A DNA stretch of 64,000 nt from Neisseria perflava (GCF_019334725.1 NZ_CP079818.1:620001-684000); one strand, 5' to 3'; positions 45,717-54,488 are shown, counted from the stretch's first letter. The notes: a model not told the origin generated them from the sequence alone. Made by a program: numbers and translations.

Positions 45717-46469
45717 ATGTACAAGATTTATTTTGACGAAACCGCATCTGCCGAACTTCGCAGCCTTACCGAGCCGTTCGGGTTGACCGTTATCGACCGG
45801 CAGCCTGAAGAAGGCAGTTTCCTTATCGCTGACGAAAGCGGCATCAGTTTGTGCCGCGCCGGTGAAAAAGGCCGTGTCCGCGTTGATTTTGATGGCGGTG
45901 CCGCCCATTATCGGCGCACTAAAGGCGGAGGCGAGTTGATTGCCAAAGCAGTCAACCACACTGTACAACCGACTGTCTGGGACGCTACCGGCGGACTGGG
46001 GCGCGACAGTTTTGTGCTTGCCTCGTTGGGTTTGAATGTACACACTTTTGAACAAAATCCTGCGGTTGCCTGTCTACTTTCAGACGGCCTCAATAGGGTG
46101 GGGCAAAGTGAAGAGACACGGGAGATTGCCCAACGCATTACTTTGCATTTCGGCAATTCCGTTGATTTAATGCAGGAATTGGCAATGGAAAACGGTATGC
46201 CCGATGTAGTGTACCTCGACCCGATGTATCCGGAGCGTCGCAAAACCGCAGCTGTGAAAAAAGAAATGGCTTACTTTCACGACTTGGTCGGCTCGGCACA
46301 AGATGAAGCCGAGTTATTGGATGCGGCATTGAATACCGCCAAAAAACGCATTGTCGTCAAACGCCCGCGCTTGGGCGAATTTCTCGACGGGCGCAAACCT
46401 GCTTATCAATACACAGGCAAAAGCACGCGGTTTGATGTTTACCTTCCGACAAGGCCGTCTGAAGACTAG
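45717..46469 (+). CDS. rsmJ: 16S rRNA (guanine(1516)-N(2))-methyltransferase RsmJ
   Basis: RsmJ methylates G1516 of 16S rRNA using S-adenosylmethionine. The 250-residue protein shows the YhiQ family layout: WDATGGLGRDSFVLASLG as the SAM-binding loop near residue 88, then VYLDPMYPERRKTA with the catalytic DPMYP motif near 166, then KRIVVKRPR. The C-terminus TRPSED is encoded by a DUS. It stands alone between pilR and gpmA. Confidence 0.92.
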   Translation: MYKIYFDETASAELRSLTEPFGLTVIDRQPEEGSFLIADESGISLCRAGEKGRVRVDFDGGAAHYRRTKGGGELIAKAVNHTVQPTVWDATGGLGRDSFVLASLGLNVHTFEQNPAVACLLSDGLNRVGQSEETREIAQRITLHFGNSVDLMQELAMENGMPDVVYLDPMYPERRKTAAVKKEMAYFHDLVGSAQDEAELLDAALNTAKKRIVVKRPRLGEFLDGRKPAYQYTGKSTRFDVYLPTRPSED

Positions 46470-46571
46470 AAGCAAACTTGCAACATATCAAAAGAAACCG
46501 CCGACGTTATCAGCGCGGCGGCAAAGTGTGCTATAAATACCTTTTCCCAAACTTCATTGGAGCAAACTATC

Positions 46572-47255
46572 ATGGAATTAGTATTCATCCGTCACGGACA
46601 AAGCGAATGGAACGCGAAAAACCTTTTCACCGGCTGGCGCGACGTTAAGCTGAGCGAGCAAGGTTTGGCAGAAGCCGCAGCAGCAGGTAAAAAGCTGAAA
46701 GAGAAGGGCTACGAGTTCGACATCGCCTTTACCTCCGTTCTGACCCGTGCCATCAAAACCTGTAACATCGTTTTGGAAGAATCCGACCAACTGTTTGTTC
46801 CACAAATCAAATCATGGCGTTTGAACGAGCGCCACTACGGCCAGCTGCAAGGTATGGATAAAAAACAAACCGCAGAAAAATACGGCGACGAGCAAGTCCA
46901 CATCTGGCGCCGCAGCTACGACACCCTGCCTCCGCTGCTCGATCCTAAAGACCCTCACTCCGCCCACAACGACCGCCGCTATGCTAACCTGCCTAGCGAT
47001 GTCGTACCTGATGGCGAAAACCTCAAAGTGACCCTCGAGCGCGTTCTGCCTTTCTGGGAAGATCAAATCGCTCCGGCCATCTTGAGCGGCAAACGTGTAT
47101 TGGTTGCGGCACACGGCAATTCCCTGCGCGCGTTGGCCAAACACATCGAAGGCATTTCCGACGAAGACATCATGGGTTTGGAAATCCCAACCGGTCAGCC
47201 GCTGGTGTACAAATTGGATGAAAACCTGAAAGTAATTGAAAAATTCTACCTGTAA
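46572..47255 (+). CDS. gpmA: 2,3-bisphosphoglycerate-dependent phosphoglycerate mutase
   Basis: GpmA interconverts 3- and 2-phosphoglycerate in glycolysis. The 227-residue protein has the catalytic phosphohistidine in FIRHGQSEWN (H8) and the conserved LNERHYGQLQG. The second catalytic His lies in VAAHGNSLRAL. The ATG at 46572 follows GGAGC; the five codons upstream are not family sequence. An intrinsic terminator follows. Confidence 0.96.
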   Translation: MELVFIRHGQSEWNAKNLFTGWRDVKLSEQGLAEAAAAGKKLKEKGYEFDIAFTSVLTRAIKTCNIVLEESDQLFVPQIKSWRLNERHYGQLQGMDKKQTAEKYGDEQVHIWRRSYDTLPPLLDPKDPHSAHNDRRYANLPSDVVPDGENLKVTLERVLPFWEDQIAPAILSGKRVLVAAHGNSLRALAKHIEGISDEDIMGLEIPTGQPLVYKLDENLKVIEKFYL

Positions 47256-47267
47256 GGTAAAGGGAAA

Positions 47268-47297
47268 AAAGGACGTGTTGGACACGTCCTTTTTTAT
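47268..47297 (+). terminator. Intrinsic terminator of gpmA
   Basis: AAAAGGACGTGT and ACACGTCCTTTT form the stem, with TTTTTATATTTG following, about 12 bases after the stop. Confidence 0.85.
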
Positions 47298-47345
47298 ATT
47301 TGTCTGTATTGAGGCCGTCTGAAGGCAGTTGATGGCGGGCGACAT

Positions 47346-47375
47346 GAAAAAAGGACGCGTAAAGCGTCCTTTATG
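47346..47375 (-). terminator. Intrinsic terminator of dsbC
   Basis: On the minus strand TAAAGGACGC and GCGTCCTTT flank a TTTAC loop and are followed by TTTTT. It lies about 25 bases after the dsbC stop. Confidence 0.8.
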
Positions 47376-47396
47376 GAGATTAAAACCTGAAAAGTA

Positions 47397-48188
47397 TTAC
47401 TGGTTTTTCTCGATGATTTCTTTGAGGTGAGGCATAGGGCTGTAACCGCTTTGGCTGCGGCCGTTAGGGAAGACTACGGTCGGCGTGCCGTTGAAGCCGA
47501 ATTGTTCGCCCAATGAAGTGGTTTCTGCAACAGGGTTTTCGCAGTTTGCTTTGCCGCTTGGGAATTTGCCTTTGCGCATCCAGTCGATCCATGCCTGGGT
47601 CGGATTAGGTTGACACCACAACAGCTCGGCTTTGCGCGCGGCATCAGGGTGCAGGCTTGGAATCGGCATCATGAAGGTATAAATCGTGATGTCGGTCATT
47701 TTTTCAAACTCATGCTCCAAGCGTTTGCAGTACGGGCAGTCCGGATCGGAGAAAACAGCGACTTTCAGTTTGCCGTTGCCGCGTACTTCTTTGATGGCTT
47801 TATCCAAAGGCAGGGAAGCGAAGTCGATTTTGTTCAAATCGGCGGCGCGTTCTTCAGTCATGCTTTGGCGCGTATTGACGTTGATGAGGTCGCCAACGAG
47901 CATATAGTCGCCTTTAGCATCGGTATAGATGATTTGTTTGCCGCTGACGACAACTTCATAAATGCCTTTAATCGGTGTTTCACTGACGCTCAAAACTTTC
48001 AAATCCTGGGCGGCATAGACTTTTTCCAGACGCGCTTTCAAAGAAGTGGCAACGGATTTGTCGGCAGGCGCTTCCGCTTTGGCAGCCGGTGCAGGCGCCG
48101 CGTTGGCATTGGATACGGCAGGTTGACCGCATGCCAACAAAGGAAGAACGGCAAACGGCGTTAAGATTTTGATTAACTTGGTTTTCAT
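47397..48188 (-). CDS. dsbC: Thiol:disulfide interchange protein DsbC, predicted lipoprotein
   Basis: DsbC is a V-shaped homodimeric disulfide isomerase that corrects wrong disulfides in the periplasm. The 263-residue protein has a dimerisation domain (about 45-115), a linker and a thioredoxin-like domain. The active site is C151-P-Y-C154 (SDPDCPYCK) and the cis-proline loop is FNGTPTV. The signal peptide ends in the lipobox LLAC with Cys20, followed by an Ala/Pro-rich tether of about 25 residues. This implies a lipid anchor rather than a soluble form. It is transcribed divergently from priA. Confidence 0.94.
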   Translation of the reverse strand: MKTKLIKILTPFAVLPLLACGQPAVSNANAAPAPAAKAEAPADKSVATSLKARLEKVYAAQDLKVLSVSETPIKGIYEVVVSGKQIIYTDAKGDYMLVGDLINVNTRQSMTEERAADLNKIDFASLPLDKAIKEVRGNGKLKVAVFSDPDCPYCKRLEHEFEKMTDITIYTFMMPIPSLHPDAARKAELLWCQPNPTQAWIDWMRKGKFPSGKANCENPVAETTSLGEQFGFNGTPTVVFPNGRSQSGYSPMPHLKEIIEKNQ

Positions 48189-48322
48189 GCGAGAGACTTG
48201 CGTGTGTTGAAATAAGGCATTGTATCAAACCTCCGTCATGTCTGCATTGTACTCAGGCTCAAATTATCGTCTGAAAATAGCTTTCGGCTGTTAAAATACG
48301 AAAAAATGATTTGATTGTTTGT

Positions 48323-50512
48323 ATGTTCTACCACCGTATTGCCGTAAACGTGCCGCTTTCAGACGGCCTTTTGACGTATTCCCATTCCGAGCCGCTTCCT
48401 CCGGGAACGCGGGTGCTTGTGCCTTTTCGTAATAAAACCGTTGTCGGGGTTGTGTGGGAAACGGATATCGCGCCCGATATGGATGCGGCGCGGATTTTGA
48501 GCGTTCAGACGGCCTTTATGGAAGAAAAGCCGTTGCCTCAAAGCTGGCGTGATTTGTTGGCATTTACGTCGCGTTATTACCACTATCCGATGGGGCAGGC
48601 GGTGTTTGCCGCACTGCCGCAGGGTTTGAAGGAAACGCGCGCGGTGGAAATGCCGCAGCCGCCGTTGTTTTACGCGCTGAACGAAGCGGGCAGGGCGCAA
48701 ATGCCGCCGCCGGCACGGTTCAACAAAAAAGCCGCTTTGTGGGACGCGCTGCTGTCGGGCGGGATGACGATGGCGGCGTTGAAGCAGGTGAATGCGCAGG
48801 CGGCGAAGTTAATCGAAGATTGGGCGGAACAGGGTTGGATTGAAACAACGGAAGCGGCGAAGCCCGTTTTAAGGTCGTGCAATGGCCAGGCTTCGCACTC
48901 TGAATTTGTATTAAATGCCGACCAGCAGAAGGCTTCCGATGAAATTCAGACGGCCTTTGGTAAATTTCAACCGTTTTTGCTGTACGGCATCACCGGCAGC
49001 GGCAAGACCGAAGTGTATTTCGATGCGATGGCGAAAGTGTTGGCGCAGGGGCGGCAAGTGTTGTTTTTGTTGCCGGAAATCAACCTCACGCCGCAGCTTT
49101 TGAAGCGGGTGGAAAACCGTTTTGCCGATGTGCCGACCGCCGTGTTGCACAGCCAGATGGCTGCAGGCAAGCGCACGCAGGATTATTTGCGCGCTATGTT
49201 GGGGCAGGCGAAGCTGGTGATTGGCACACGGTTGGCGGTGTTCACACCTTTGCCTGATGTCGGGCTAATTGTGGTCGATGAGGAACACGACGGCTCGTTC
49301 AAACAAGACAACGAATTGCGCTACCACGCCCGCGATTTGGCGGTGTGGCGGGCGAAGCAGAGCGGCTGTCCCGTCGTGTTGGGCAGTGCCACGCCCAGCT
49401 TGGAGAGCTGGCACAAGGCGCAAAGCGGCGCGTACCGCCTGCTGCAACTGACCGAGCGCGCCCATGCCGCCGCGCAACTGCCGCAAGTAGAAATTCTCAA
49501 CGTAGGCCGTCTGAAACTTGACAACGGCTTCTCGCCGCAAGCCTTGCAGCTTTTAAAACAGAATTTTGAAGCAGGTGGCATGTCGCTGGTGTACCTCAAC
49601 CGGCGCGGTTTCGCGCCCGCGCTGTTTTGCGGCGACTGCGGCCATACCTTCGGCTGTCCAAACTGCTCCGCTAAAATGGTGCTGCACCAACGCGCCCGCC
49701 AACTGCGCTGCCACCATTGCGACCACCGCGAACCCATCCCATTCAAATGCCCCGACTGCGGCAACCAAGACCTGACCGCCGTCGGCCACGGCACGCAGCG
49801 CGTCGAAGAAACCCTGCGCGCCTTCCTGCCCAAGGCTGCCGTCGTCCGTGTTGACAGGGACAGCACTGCGCACAAAAACGACTGGGCAGATTTGTACCGC
49901 CGCATCGCCGACAACGAAATCGACATTCTGGTCGGTACGCAGATGCTCGCCAAAGGTCATGATTTCGCGCGGCTTAACCTCGTTATCGTATTGAACGCCG
50001 ACGGCAGCCTGTATAGCGCGGACTTTCGTGCGCCGGAAAGGCTGTTTGCAGAGCTGATGCAGGTGTCCGGAAGGGCGGGGCGCGCCGACAAACCCGGCAA
50101 GGTGTTGATACAAACCCAACTGCCCGAACATCCCGTCTTCGCCGCCGTCAAAGCGCAGGACTACGCCGTGTTTGCCGAAAACGAATTGAACGAGCGGCAA
50201 ATGTTCGCCATGCCGCCTTTCGGTTTCCAGACCGCCGTCCGTGCCGATGCGCCGCATGTTGCCGATGCGATGGAATTTCTCAACGCCGCCAAAGAAACCC
50301 TTGCCCCGCTTTTGCCCGAAAGCGTCTCCCAGTTTGGTGCCGCTCCGATGCTGATGGTGCGCCTCGCTGAACGCGAACGCGCGCAAATCTTCCTTGAATC
50401 AACATCCCGACAGGATTTGCACCGCGCCGTAAGTTTGTGGGTGCAGGTGTTGCAGCAAAACCGCGACGGCAAAATCAGATGGTCGGTGGACGTTGATGTG
50501 CAAGAGGCTTGA
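48323..50512 (+). CDS. priA: Primosomal helicase PriA
   Basis: PriA recognises stalled forks and D-loops and restarts replication by loading DnaB. The 729-residue product has an N-terminal DNA-binding domain and Walker A GITGSGKTEVY near residue 218. The DEEH box is in VVDEEHDGSFKQ. Eight zinc cysteines lie in paired CxxC groups (CGDC, CPNC, CHHC, CPDC) around residues 440-485. The motif VI region is QVSGRAGR. The start at 48323 (MFYHRIAVNVPL) is family-typical; the leading TTG frame is not. SDGLL near the start is encoded by a DUS. Confidence 0.97.
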   Translation: MFYHRIAVNVPLSDGLLTYSHSEPLPPGTRVLVPFRNKTVVGVVWETDIAPDMDAARILSVQTAFMEEKPLPQSWRDLLAFTSRYYHYPMGQAVFAALPQGLKETRAVEMPQPPLFYALNEAGRAQMPPPARFNKKAALWDALLSGGMTMAALKQVNAQAAKLIEDWAEQGWIETTEAAKPVLRSCNGQASHSEFVLNADQQKASDEIQTAFGKFQPFLLYGITGSGKTEVYFDAMAKVLAQGRQVLFLLPEINLTPQLLKRVENRFADVPTAVLHSQMAAGKRTQDYLRAMLGQAKLVIGTRLAVFTPLPDVGLIVVDEEHDGSFKQDNELRYHARDLAVWRAKQSGCPVVLGSATPSLESWHKAQSGAYRLLQLTERAHAAAQLPQVEILNVGRLKLDNGFSPQALQLLKQNFEAGGMSLVYLNRRGFAPALFCGDCGHTFGCPNCSAKMVLHQRARQLRCHHCDHREPIPFKCPDCGNQDLTAVGHGTQRVEETLRAFLPKAAVVRVDRDSTAHKNDWADLYRRIADNEIDILVGTQMLAKGHDFARLNLVIVLNADGSLYSADFRAPERLFAELMQVSGRAGRADKPGKVLIQTQLPEHPVFAAVKAQDYAVFAENELNERQMFAMPPFGFQTAVRADAPHVADAMEFLNAAKETLAPLLPESVSQFGAAPMLMVRLAERERAQIFLESTSRQDLHRAVSLWVQVLQQNRDGKIRWSVDVDVQEA

Positions 50513-50540
50513 TTGAAATGGCTCAATCAATAAGGAAATA

Positions 50541-50577
50541 AAAGGCCGTCTGAAAATCTGTTTTCAGACGGCCTTAA
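50541..50577. terminator. Inverted DUS pair between priA and the zinc-ribbon gene
   Basis: AGGCCGTCTGAA at 50543-50554 and its complement at 50563-50574 lie between two convergent genes. Confidence 0.7.
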
Positions 50578-50591
50578 GTTTTTGAATCGGT

Positions 50592-51266
50592 TTAGAAGAA
50601 TTTTGCAGCTATATAGCCGAGTGCAAGCAGGCTCAAAACGGCGAATACGATAGCCATTGTAAGCAGGAACTGTGTTTTCTTCCTCGCTGCAAGTGCTGCC
50701 AGCTCAGGATTTTGGTCTAACTCTTCGCGTAGTTGGGATTCCAACTCGGCACGGATTTTCTTGCGCAGCTTTTTCTCTTCCTGCTCGCGCTCGTATTTGA
50801 GCTTGTGGGCGATTTCGGTTTGTTTTTTATGCTCGAAAGAGATTTTTTCCTGCCATTCAATGCGCTTACGCTGGATGGCCAGCTCATTTTTTTCTGTCAA
50901 ATCAAAGTGGCAGGTTTTACATTCCTGTGCATCTAGTTCGTCAATAATCGTCATGCAGACGGGGCATTGGATAGGGTCGGGAGTATTGGCTGCCGACATA
51001 GTTTCTTCTTCAACTGCTTCCAATTCCATAGACTGACGGACGATCACGTCCAAACCCAAATAGCTGAAGTAATGCTGCGCATTTTCGCGCTCATCTTGGG
51101 TACATTTTTCGGCCACAATCGCTTGCGGACGCTCAGCCAAGGCTTGAATCAGGCTCTCGACTTCGTTTTCGGGCAGGTTCTCATACAGGCAGGCGTGGAT
51201 GAGCTCCCTATCCGTGTTCGGCGGATAGGAAACGTATACGTCGAAAAATTTTTCTTGTTTGCTCAT
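50592..51266 (-). CDS. Hypothetical zinc-ribbon, coiled-coil, tail-anchored protein
   Basis: I do not recognise a named family for this 224-residue protein. Residues 1-85 form a mixed domain that could be two alpha/beta repeats. A zinc ribbon follows (CPVC at about 101-104 and CKTC at about 116-119). A long highly charged coiled coil (about 125-190, many KKLRKKIRAELESQ-type heptads) comes next. One hydrophobic helix at about 200-222 ends the chain almost at the C-terminus. This order suggests a cytoplasmic protein anchored in the inner membrane by its tail. It is monocistronic between priA and erpA. Confidence 0.75.
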   Translation of the reverse strand: MSKQEKFFDVYVSYPPNTDRELIHACLYENLPENEVESLIQALAERPQAIVAEKCTQDERENAQHYFSYLGLDVIVRQSMELEAVEEETMSAANTPDPIQCPVCMTIIDELDAQECKTCHFDLTEKNELAIQRKRIEWQEKISFEHKKQTEIAHKLKYEREQEEKKLRKKIRAELESQLREELDQNPELAALAARKKTQFLLTMAIVFAVLSLLALGYIAAKFF

Positions 51267-51601
51267 TGATATCCCATGAGTATTTCGACTGCGTCAACCA
51301 AATGGGTTTAGCCTAAGGTTTTGTTATTGTGTTTGAGCTGTTTTGGCTTATGATACGAGCCAAAACAGAGGCTGCAGTCTCAGGCAGACCAGGTACGGTT
51401 TGCCTTTGTGTCGTTAATCGGCTGGACAATAATTTTTTATTTATATGGAAACATACATGTCCAATGTTATGTCTATTGTAGAGTAAATATTTACGCCCGA
51501 TATTATTATTATAAAGTAAATCTAAAATTGTTTAAAATAAATTCACACAAAAGGCCGTCTGAAGATACAGACGGCCTGTTTTTCATGAAGAAACGGATTG
51601 T
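51267..51601. other. Intergenic region between zinc-ribbon gene and erpA
   Basis: This stretch holds an AT-rich segment (51420-51545) and an inverted DUS pair. No coding frame is convincing. A short hairpin AGGCAGACC...GGTTTGCCT lies near 51380-51405. Confidence 0.4.
51550..51579. terminator. Inverted DUS pair after erpA
   Basis: AGGCCGTCTGAA at 51552-51563 and CAGACGGCCT at 51568-51577 form a tight hairpin about 25 bases after the minus-strand erpA stop. Confidence 0.7.
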
Positions 51602-51940
51602 TTATACGGAGAAGGACGAACCGCAACCGCAAGTTGTCTCTGCATTCGGATTGCGGATGACGAATTGAGAACCTTGCAGGCTTTCGGTGTAGTCGATTTC
51701 CGCACCAACCAGATATTGGTAGCTCATTGGGTCAACCAAGAACGTCAGGCCGTTTTTCTGGATTTCAAAATCGTCGTCGTTTTTGATTTCATCAAAGGTA
51801 AAACCATATTGGAAGCCGGAGCAACCGCCGCCGTTGACGAATACGCGCAATTTCAAATCGGGATTGTTCTCTTCGGCGATTAGGTCGGCAACTTTGGTGC
51901 AGCAGCTGTCAGTAAAGATAATAGGGCTTTCGTCTGACAT
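51602..51940 (-). CDS. erpA: A-type iron-sulfur carrier ErpA
   Basis: ErpA accepts Fe-S clusters from the assembly scaffold and passes them to target enzymes, including IspH in E. coli. The 112-residue protein has the three cluster cysteines C40 (GGGCSGFQYGF), C104 and C106 (TTCGCGSSF). The acidic N-terminal half fits ErpA better than IscA. A client, ispH, is encoded earlier in this window. Confidence 0.92.
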   Translation of the reverse strand: MSDESPIIFTDSCCTKVADLIAEENNPDLKLRVFVNGGGCSGFQYGFTFDEIKNDDDFEIQKNGLTFLVDPMSYQYLVGAEIDYTESLQGSQFVIRNPNAETTCGCGSSFSV

Positions 51941-52072
51941 GATGTGATTCCTTTTATATGAATATTTTTACTATTGTCGCGCAAACCGTTAGTCAAGGCA
52001 AGTTTGTGCAGACAGGGTCTGCCAGCTTACATGGAGGGCATGGCAGAAATTTCAAGCACCAGTATGTCAGAT

Positions 52073-52759
52073 TTAGATGCTTCTGCCAAACCATTCGACA
52101 CGGCCGATGATGGAGACGTCGTCGGTCGGGTTTTTCAAGTCGATTTCAAAAGTAGGGTAGGCCTCGTTGGCAGAAATGACGTTGACGATGCCGCCGGGTA
52201 TCAGTTGCAGGCGTTTGACCAAAAGGTTTTCGTTGAGGCGCAAAACATAGAGGCCGTCGCGCGGCGTGGTTTGGCCGTGGTTGATGAGGATGGTGTCGCC
52301 ATCATTCAGCACGCCTTCCATCGAGTCGCCTTTGACTGAAATAACGGAAAGGTTTTTGATGTCGCGCGTCACATAATTTTCAATCCAATAGCGTCGGAAC
52401 GCCATGGCGAACATGGGCTGTTCGTCGCCGACGAGCTGGCCGTGTCCGGCTGCGGCTTGGATGTCGTAACGCGGTACAAAGACAAATTCGTCTATATCGA
52501 CAGGATTGCCCAATGTGTCGGTTGCCGTGGCTTTTGGGGCTTCGGAGTCGGGGAAGGGGGAACCTTCTCCTGTCAAAAGCCAGTCTATGCTACAGCCTTT
52601 AAGTTGTTTGATTTTTTTTAGCGTTTCCGATTTCGGTAAGCCGCCTTCGTTCCAGATACGGCTGAATCCGGCGATGGTCATATCGATGTCGGCGGCAATT
52701 TTAGCTTGGCGGGCTTCATCTTTCCATAAGAAAGCCAGGCGATCTTTAAAGGTATCCAT
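52073..52759 (-). CDS. S24-family (LexA/CI-like) transcriptional repressor
   Basis: This 228-residue protein has an N-terminal helix-turn-helix of about 65 residues. A C-terminal S24 peptidase domain has catalytic Ser146 (VKGDSMEGV) and Lys182 (LLVKRLQ). An Ala-Gly cleavage site is present at about A104-G105 (AAAGHG), so self-cleavage after DNA damage is plausible, as in LexA and phage CI. No phage genes are adjacent. The start at 52759 faces a 260-bp AT-rich region with repeated CTTAG elements, followed by a divergent small exported-protein gene. It is likely a repressor of that gene and of itself; this is inferred from layout. Confidence 0.9.
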   Translation of the reverse strand: MDTFKDRLAFLWKDEARQAKIAADIDMTIAGFSRIWNEGGLPKSETLKKIKQLKGCSIDWLLTGEGSPFPDSEAPKATATDTLGNPVDIDEFVFVPRYDIQAAAGHGQLVGDEQPMFAMAFRRYWIENYVTRDIKNLSVISVKGDSMEGVLNDGDTILINHGQTTPRDGLYVLRLNENLLVKRLQLIPGGIVNVISANEAYPTFEIDLKNPTDDVSIIGRVEWFGRSI

Positions 52760-52819
52760 GTTTATGCCTTTATGGAGGTATGTTTTTTATATGGTTTGGA
52801 TAATTTGAGTGTATTTTAC

Positions 52820-52974
52820 CTTAGTTTTTATAAAATTGTAAGAAAAAAATTACTCAATCTAAGAAAAAGTATTGCATATTTTATTTTTTCTTAGTATTAT
52901 TCGTTTTGTCTTAGATAAATCGATATTTCTAGTTTTATATTTGATTTTTCTTAGTTTGGTTCTATTTGATTTAG
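52820..52974. promoter_or_regulatory. Array of CTTAG operator-like repeats
   Basis: CTTAG starts at 52820, 52890, 52910 and 52950, and TTTAG at 52970; a reverse copy CTAAG is at 52859. Most copies sit in a TTTTTCTTAGTTT-like context. CTAAGAAAAA (52859-52868) and TTTTTCTTAG (52885-52894) form a perfect 10-bp inverted repeat. Same-strand copies are spaced by 70, 20, 40 and 20 bp. They fill the divergent gap and are probable binding sites for the S24 repressor. Confidence 0.6.
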
Positions 52975-53020
52975 TTTTTCTGACTTAAACCTGCTATATG
53001 ATTATGATGAGAGGTGTGAA

Positions 53021-53296
53021 ATGACTCGTTCGCGTAAAAATACTTTTTGGGTGCTGCTGGCGTTGGTACTGGGTTTTTTTGCTCTGCCTTTCGGATCTTC
53101 GGAAGCGCATGAGGCAGACGGTAATCTGACGGCTTCGGAATGCGAACGCTTGGGCAGCTTGAGTTTGGATCAGATGGACGGCAGGCTGCTGGCTTTTGCG
53201 AAAGAATGCGATATGGTAGAGGCTACCCACGATTGGGAGCAACAGTACGGCAACTTGAATGAAGAAGAAATGCTTGCCGGCGTGGTGTATGAGTGA
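53021..53296 (+). CDS. Small exported protein, unknown function
   Basis: I do not recognise this 91-residue protein. It has a basic start (MTRSRK), a hydrophobic stretch at about 9-24 and a likely signal-peptidase site after SSEAHA-like residues near 30. The mature part is about 60 acidic residues with two cysteines (SECERL and AKECDM) that could form a disulfide. A ribosome site GAGAGG precedes the ATG. It is divergent from the S24 repressor gene and probably under its control. A DUS terminator follows. Confidence 0.75.
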   Translation: MTRSRKNTFWVLLALVLGFFALPFGSSEAHEADGNLTASECERLGSLSLDQMDGRLLAFAKECDMVEATHDWEQQYGNLNEEEMLAGVVYE

Positions 53297-53316
53297 TGTT
53301 TGTGAATGAATCGATA

Positions 53317-53353
53317 AAGGCCGTCTGAACGATCAAAGTTTCAGACGGCCTTG
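53317..53353. terminator. Inverted DUS pair between the exported-protein gene and argC
   Basis: AGGCCGTCTGAA at 53318-53329 and its complement at 53340-53351 lie between convergent genes. Confidence 0.75.
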
Positions 53354-53376
53354 TGTTTTTAATAAGGATGGCTGGC

Positions 53377-54423
53377 TTAAGGCATCAATGGTGCATTAGT
53401 CAGGCCGGTGGTTTCGGGCAGGCCGAACATGATGTTCATATTCTGCACGGCTTGACCGGCTGCGCCTTTGACCAAGTTGTCGATGACGGAAAGAACAATC
53501 CATACATCGTCTTGATCGGGTGCTTTTTGAACGCTGATACGGCAAAGGTTGGCGCCGCGCACGCTGCGGGTTTCAGGTGTCGAGCCTGAAGGCAGGATAT
53601 CGACAAAAGGACTGTCGCGGTAGTATTCGCGCAGCAAGGCTTCAGGGTCGGTGTGTTCTTGCAGGTGCAGATACAGGGTGGCGTGCATACCGCGTATCAT
53701 CGGAACAAGGTGTGGCACGAAAATCAGGCCGTCTGAAACATGGTTTTGCAGTCCGGACAGGGTTTGTCGGATTTCAGGCAAATGGCGGTGGCCGCTGACG
53801 CCGTAGGCTTTGAAGTTATCGCCTGCTTCGCACAACAGGGCATGGGTACTGGCTTTTCGGCCTGCACCGGAAACACCGGATTTACAGTCGGCAATCAGCG
53901 GCGCGTTGGCTTTCAGACGACCAGCCTGAAGCAGCGGCAATAAGGGTAGGGAAACACAGGTAGGGTAGCAGCCCGGATTGGCCACCAGCTTGGCTTTGGC
54001 AATGTCGTCTTTGTAAAGTTCGCACAAACCGTACACTGCTTGGGAAACGAGTTGTGGCGCGGCATGGGCCATTTTGTACCATTTTTCCCATGTGGGGATA
54101 TCGCGGATGCGGAAGTCGGCAGACAGGTCAATCACGCGTACGCCTTTTTCGATAAGGGATGGTGCTTCTTTCATGGCTACGCCGTTGGGCGTGGCAAAGA
54201 ACACGAGGTCGCAATGGTCAAGTCCGGCATCCTCGGGCGTTTGGAATGCAAGGTCGTAAATGCTGCGCAGGCTGGGGAAGTAGTCGGCAACCGCAATACC
54301 GGCTTCGCTTCGGCTGGTGACGGTAGTAACCTCTGCGTTGGGGTGGCTGCTGAGCAGGCGTAACAATTCAACGCCTGTGTAACCGGTTGCACCGACGATA
54401 CCAATTTTAATTTTTGTGGTCAT
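53377..54423 (-). CDS. argC: N-acetyl-gamma-glutamyl-phosphate reductase
   Basis: ArgC reduces N-acetylglutamyl phosphate to the semialdehyde, the third step of arginine synthesis. The 348-residue product has the NAD(P)-binding GIVGATGYTGVELLRLL at residues 8-24. The catalytic Cys is in ANPGCYPT near 155, and HRHLPEI is also present. The start at 54423 follows AAGGAGCC; a frame nine codons longer is less likely. It has its own predicted promoter. Confidence 0.97.
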   Translation of the reverse strand: MTTKIKIGIVGATGYTGVELLRLLSSHPNAEVTTVTSRSEAGIAVADYFPSLRSIYDLAFQTPEDAGLDHCDLVFFATPNGVAMKEAPSLIEKGVRVIDLSADFRIRDIPTWEKWYKMAHAAPQLVSQAVYGLCELYKDDIAKAKLVANPGCYPTCVSLPLLPLLQAGRLKANAPLIADCKSGVSGAGRKASTHALLCEAGDNFKAYGVSGHRHLPEIRQTLSGLQNHVSDGLIFVPHLVPMIRGMHATLYLHLQEHTDPEALLREYYRDSPFVDILPSGSTPETRSVRGANLCRISVQKAPDQDDVWIVLSVIDNLVKGAAGQAVQNMNIMFGLPETTGLTNAPLMP

Positions 54424-54458
54424 GGTGTGGCTCCTTTGTAGGGATGACAATGCGTTTG

Positions 54459-54488
54459 ATTATATAGTAATTAATTGCAGTCGGTCAG
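54459..54488 (-). promoter_or_regulatory. Predicted promoter of argC
   Basis: On the minus strand CTGACC (54488-54483) and TATAAT (54464-54459) are 18 bp apart. The argC ATG is about 30 bases after the expected start. Confidence 0.55.

Noticed and set aside
44925..46055. Long open frame opposite pilR and rsmJ
   Set aside because: It spans two real genes on the other strand and has no recognisable domain.
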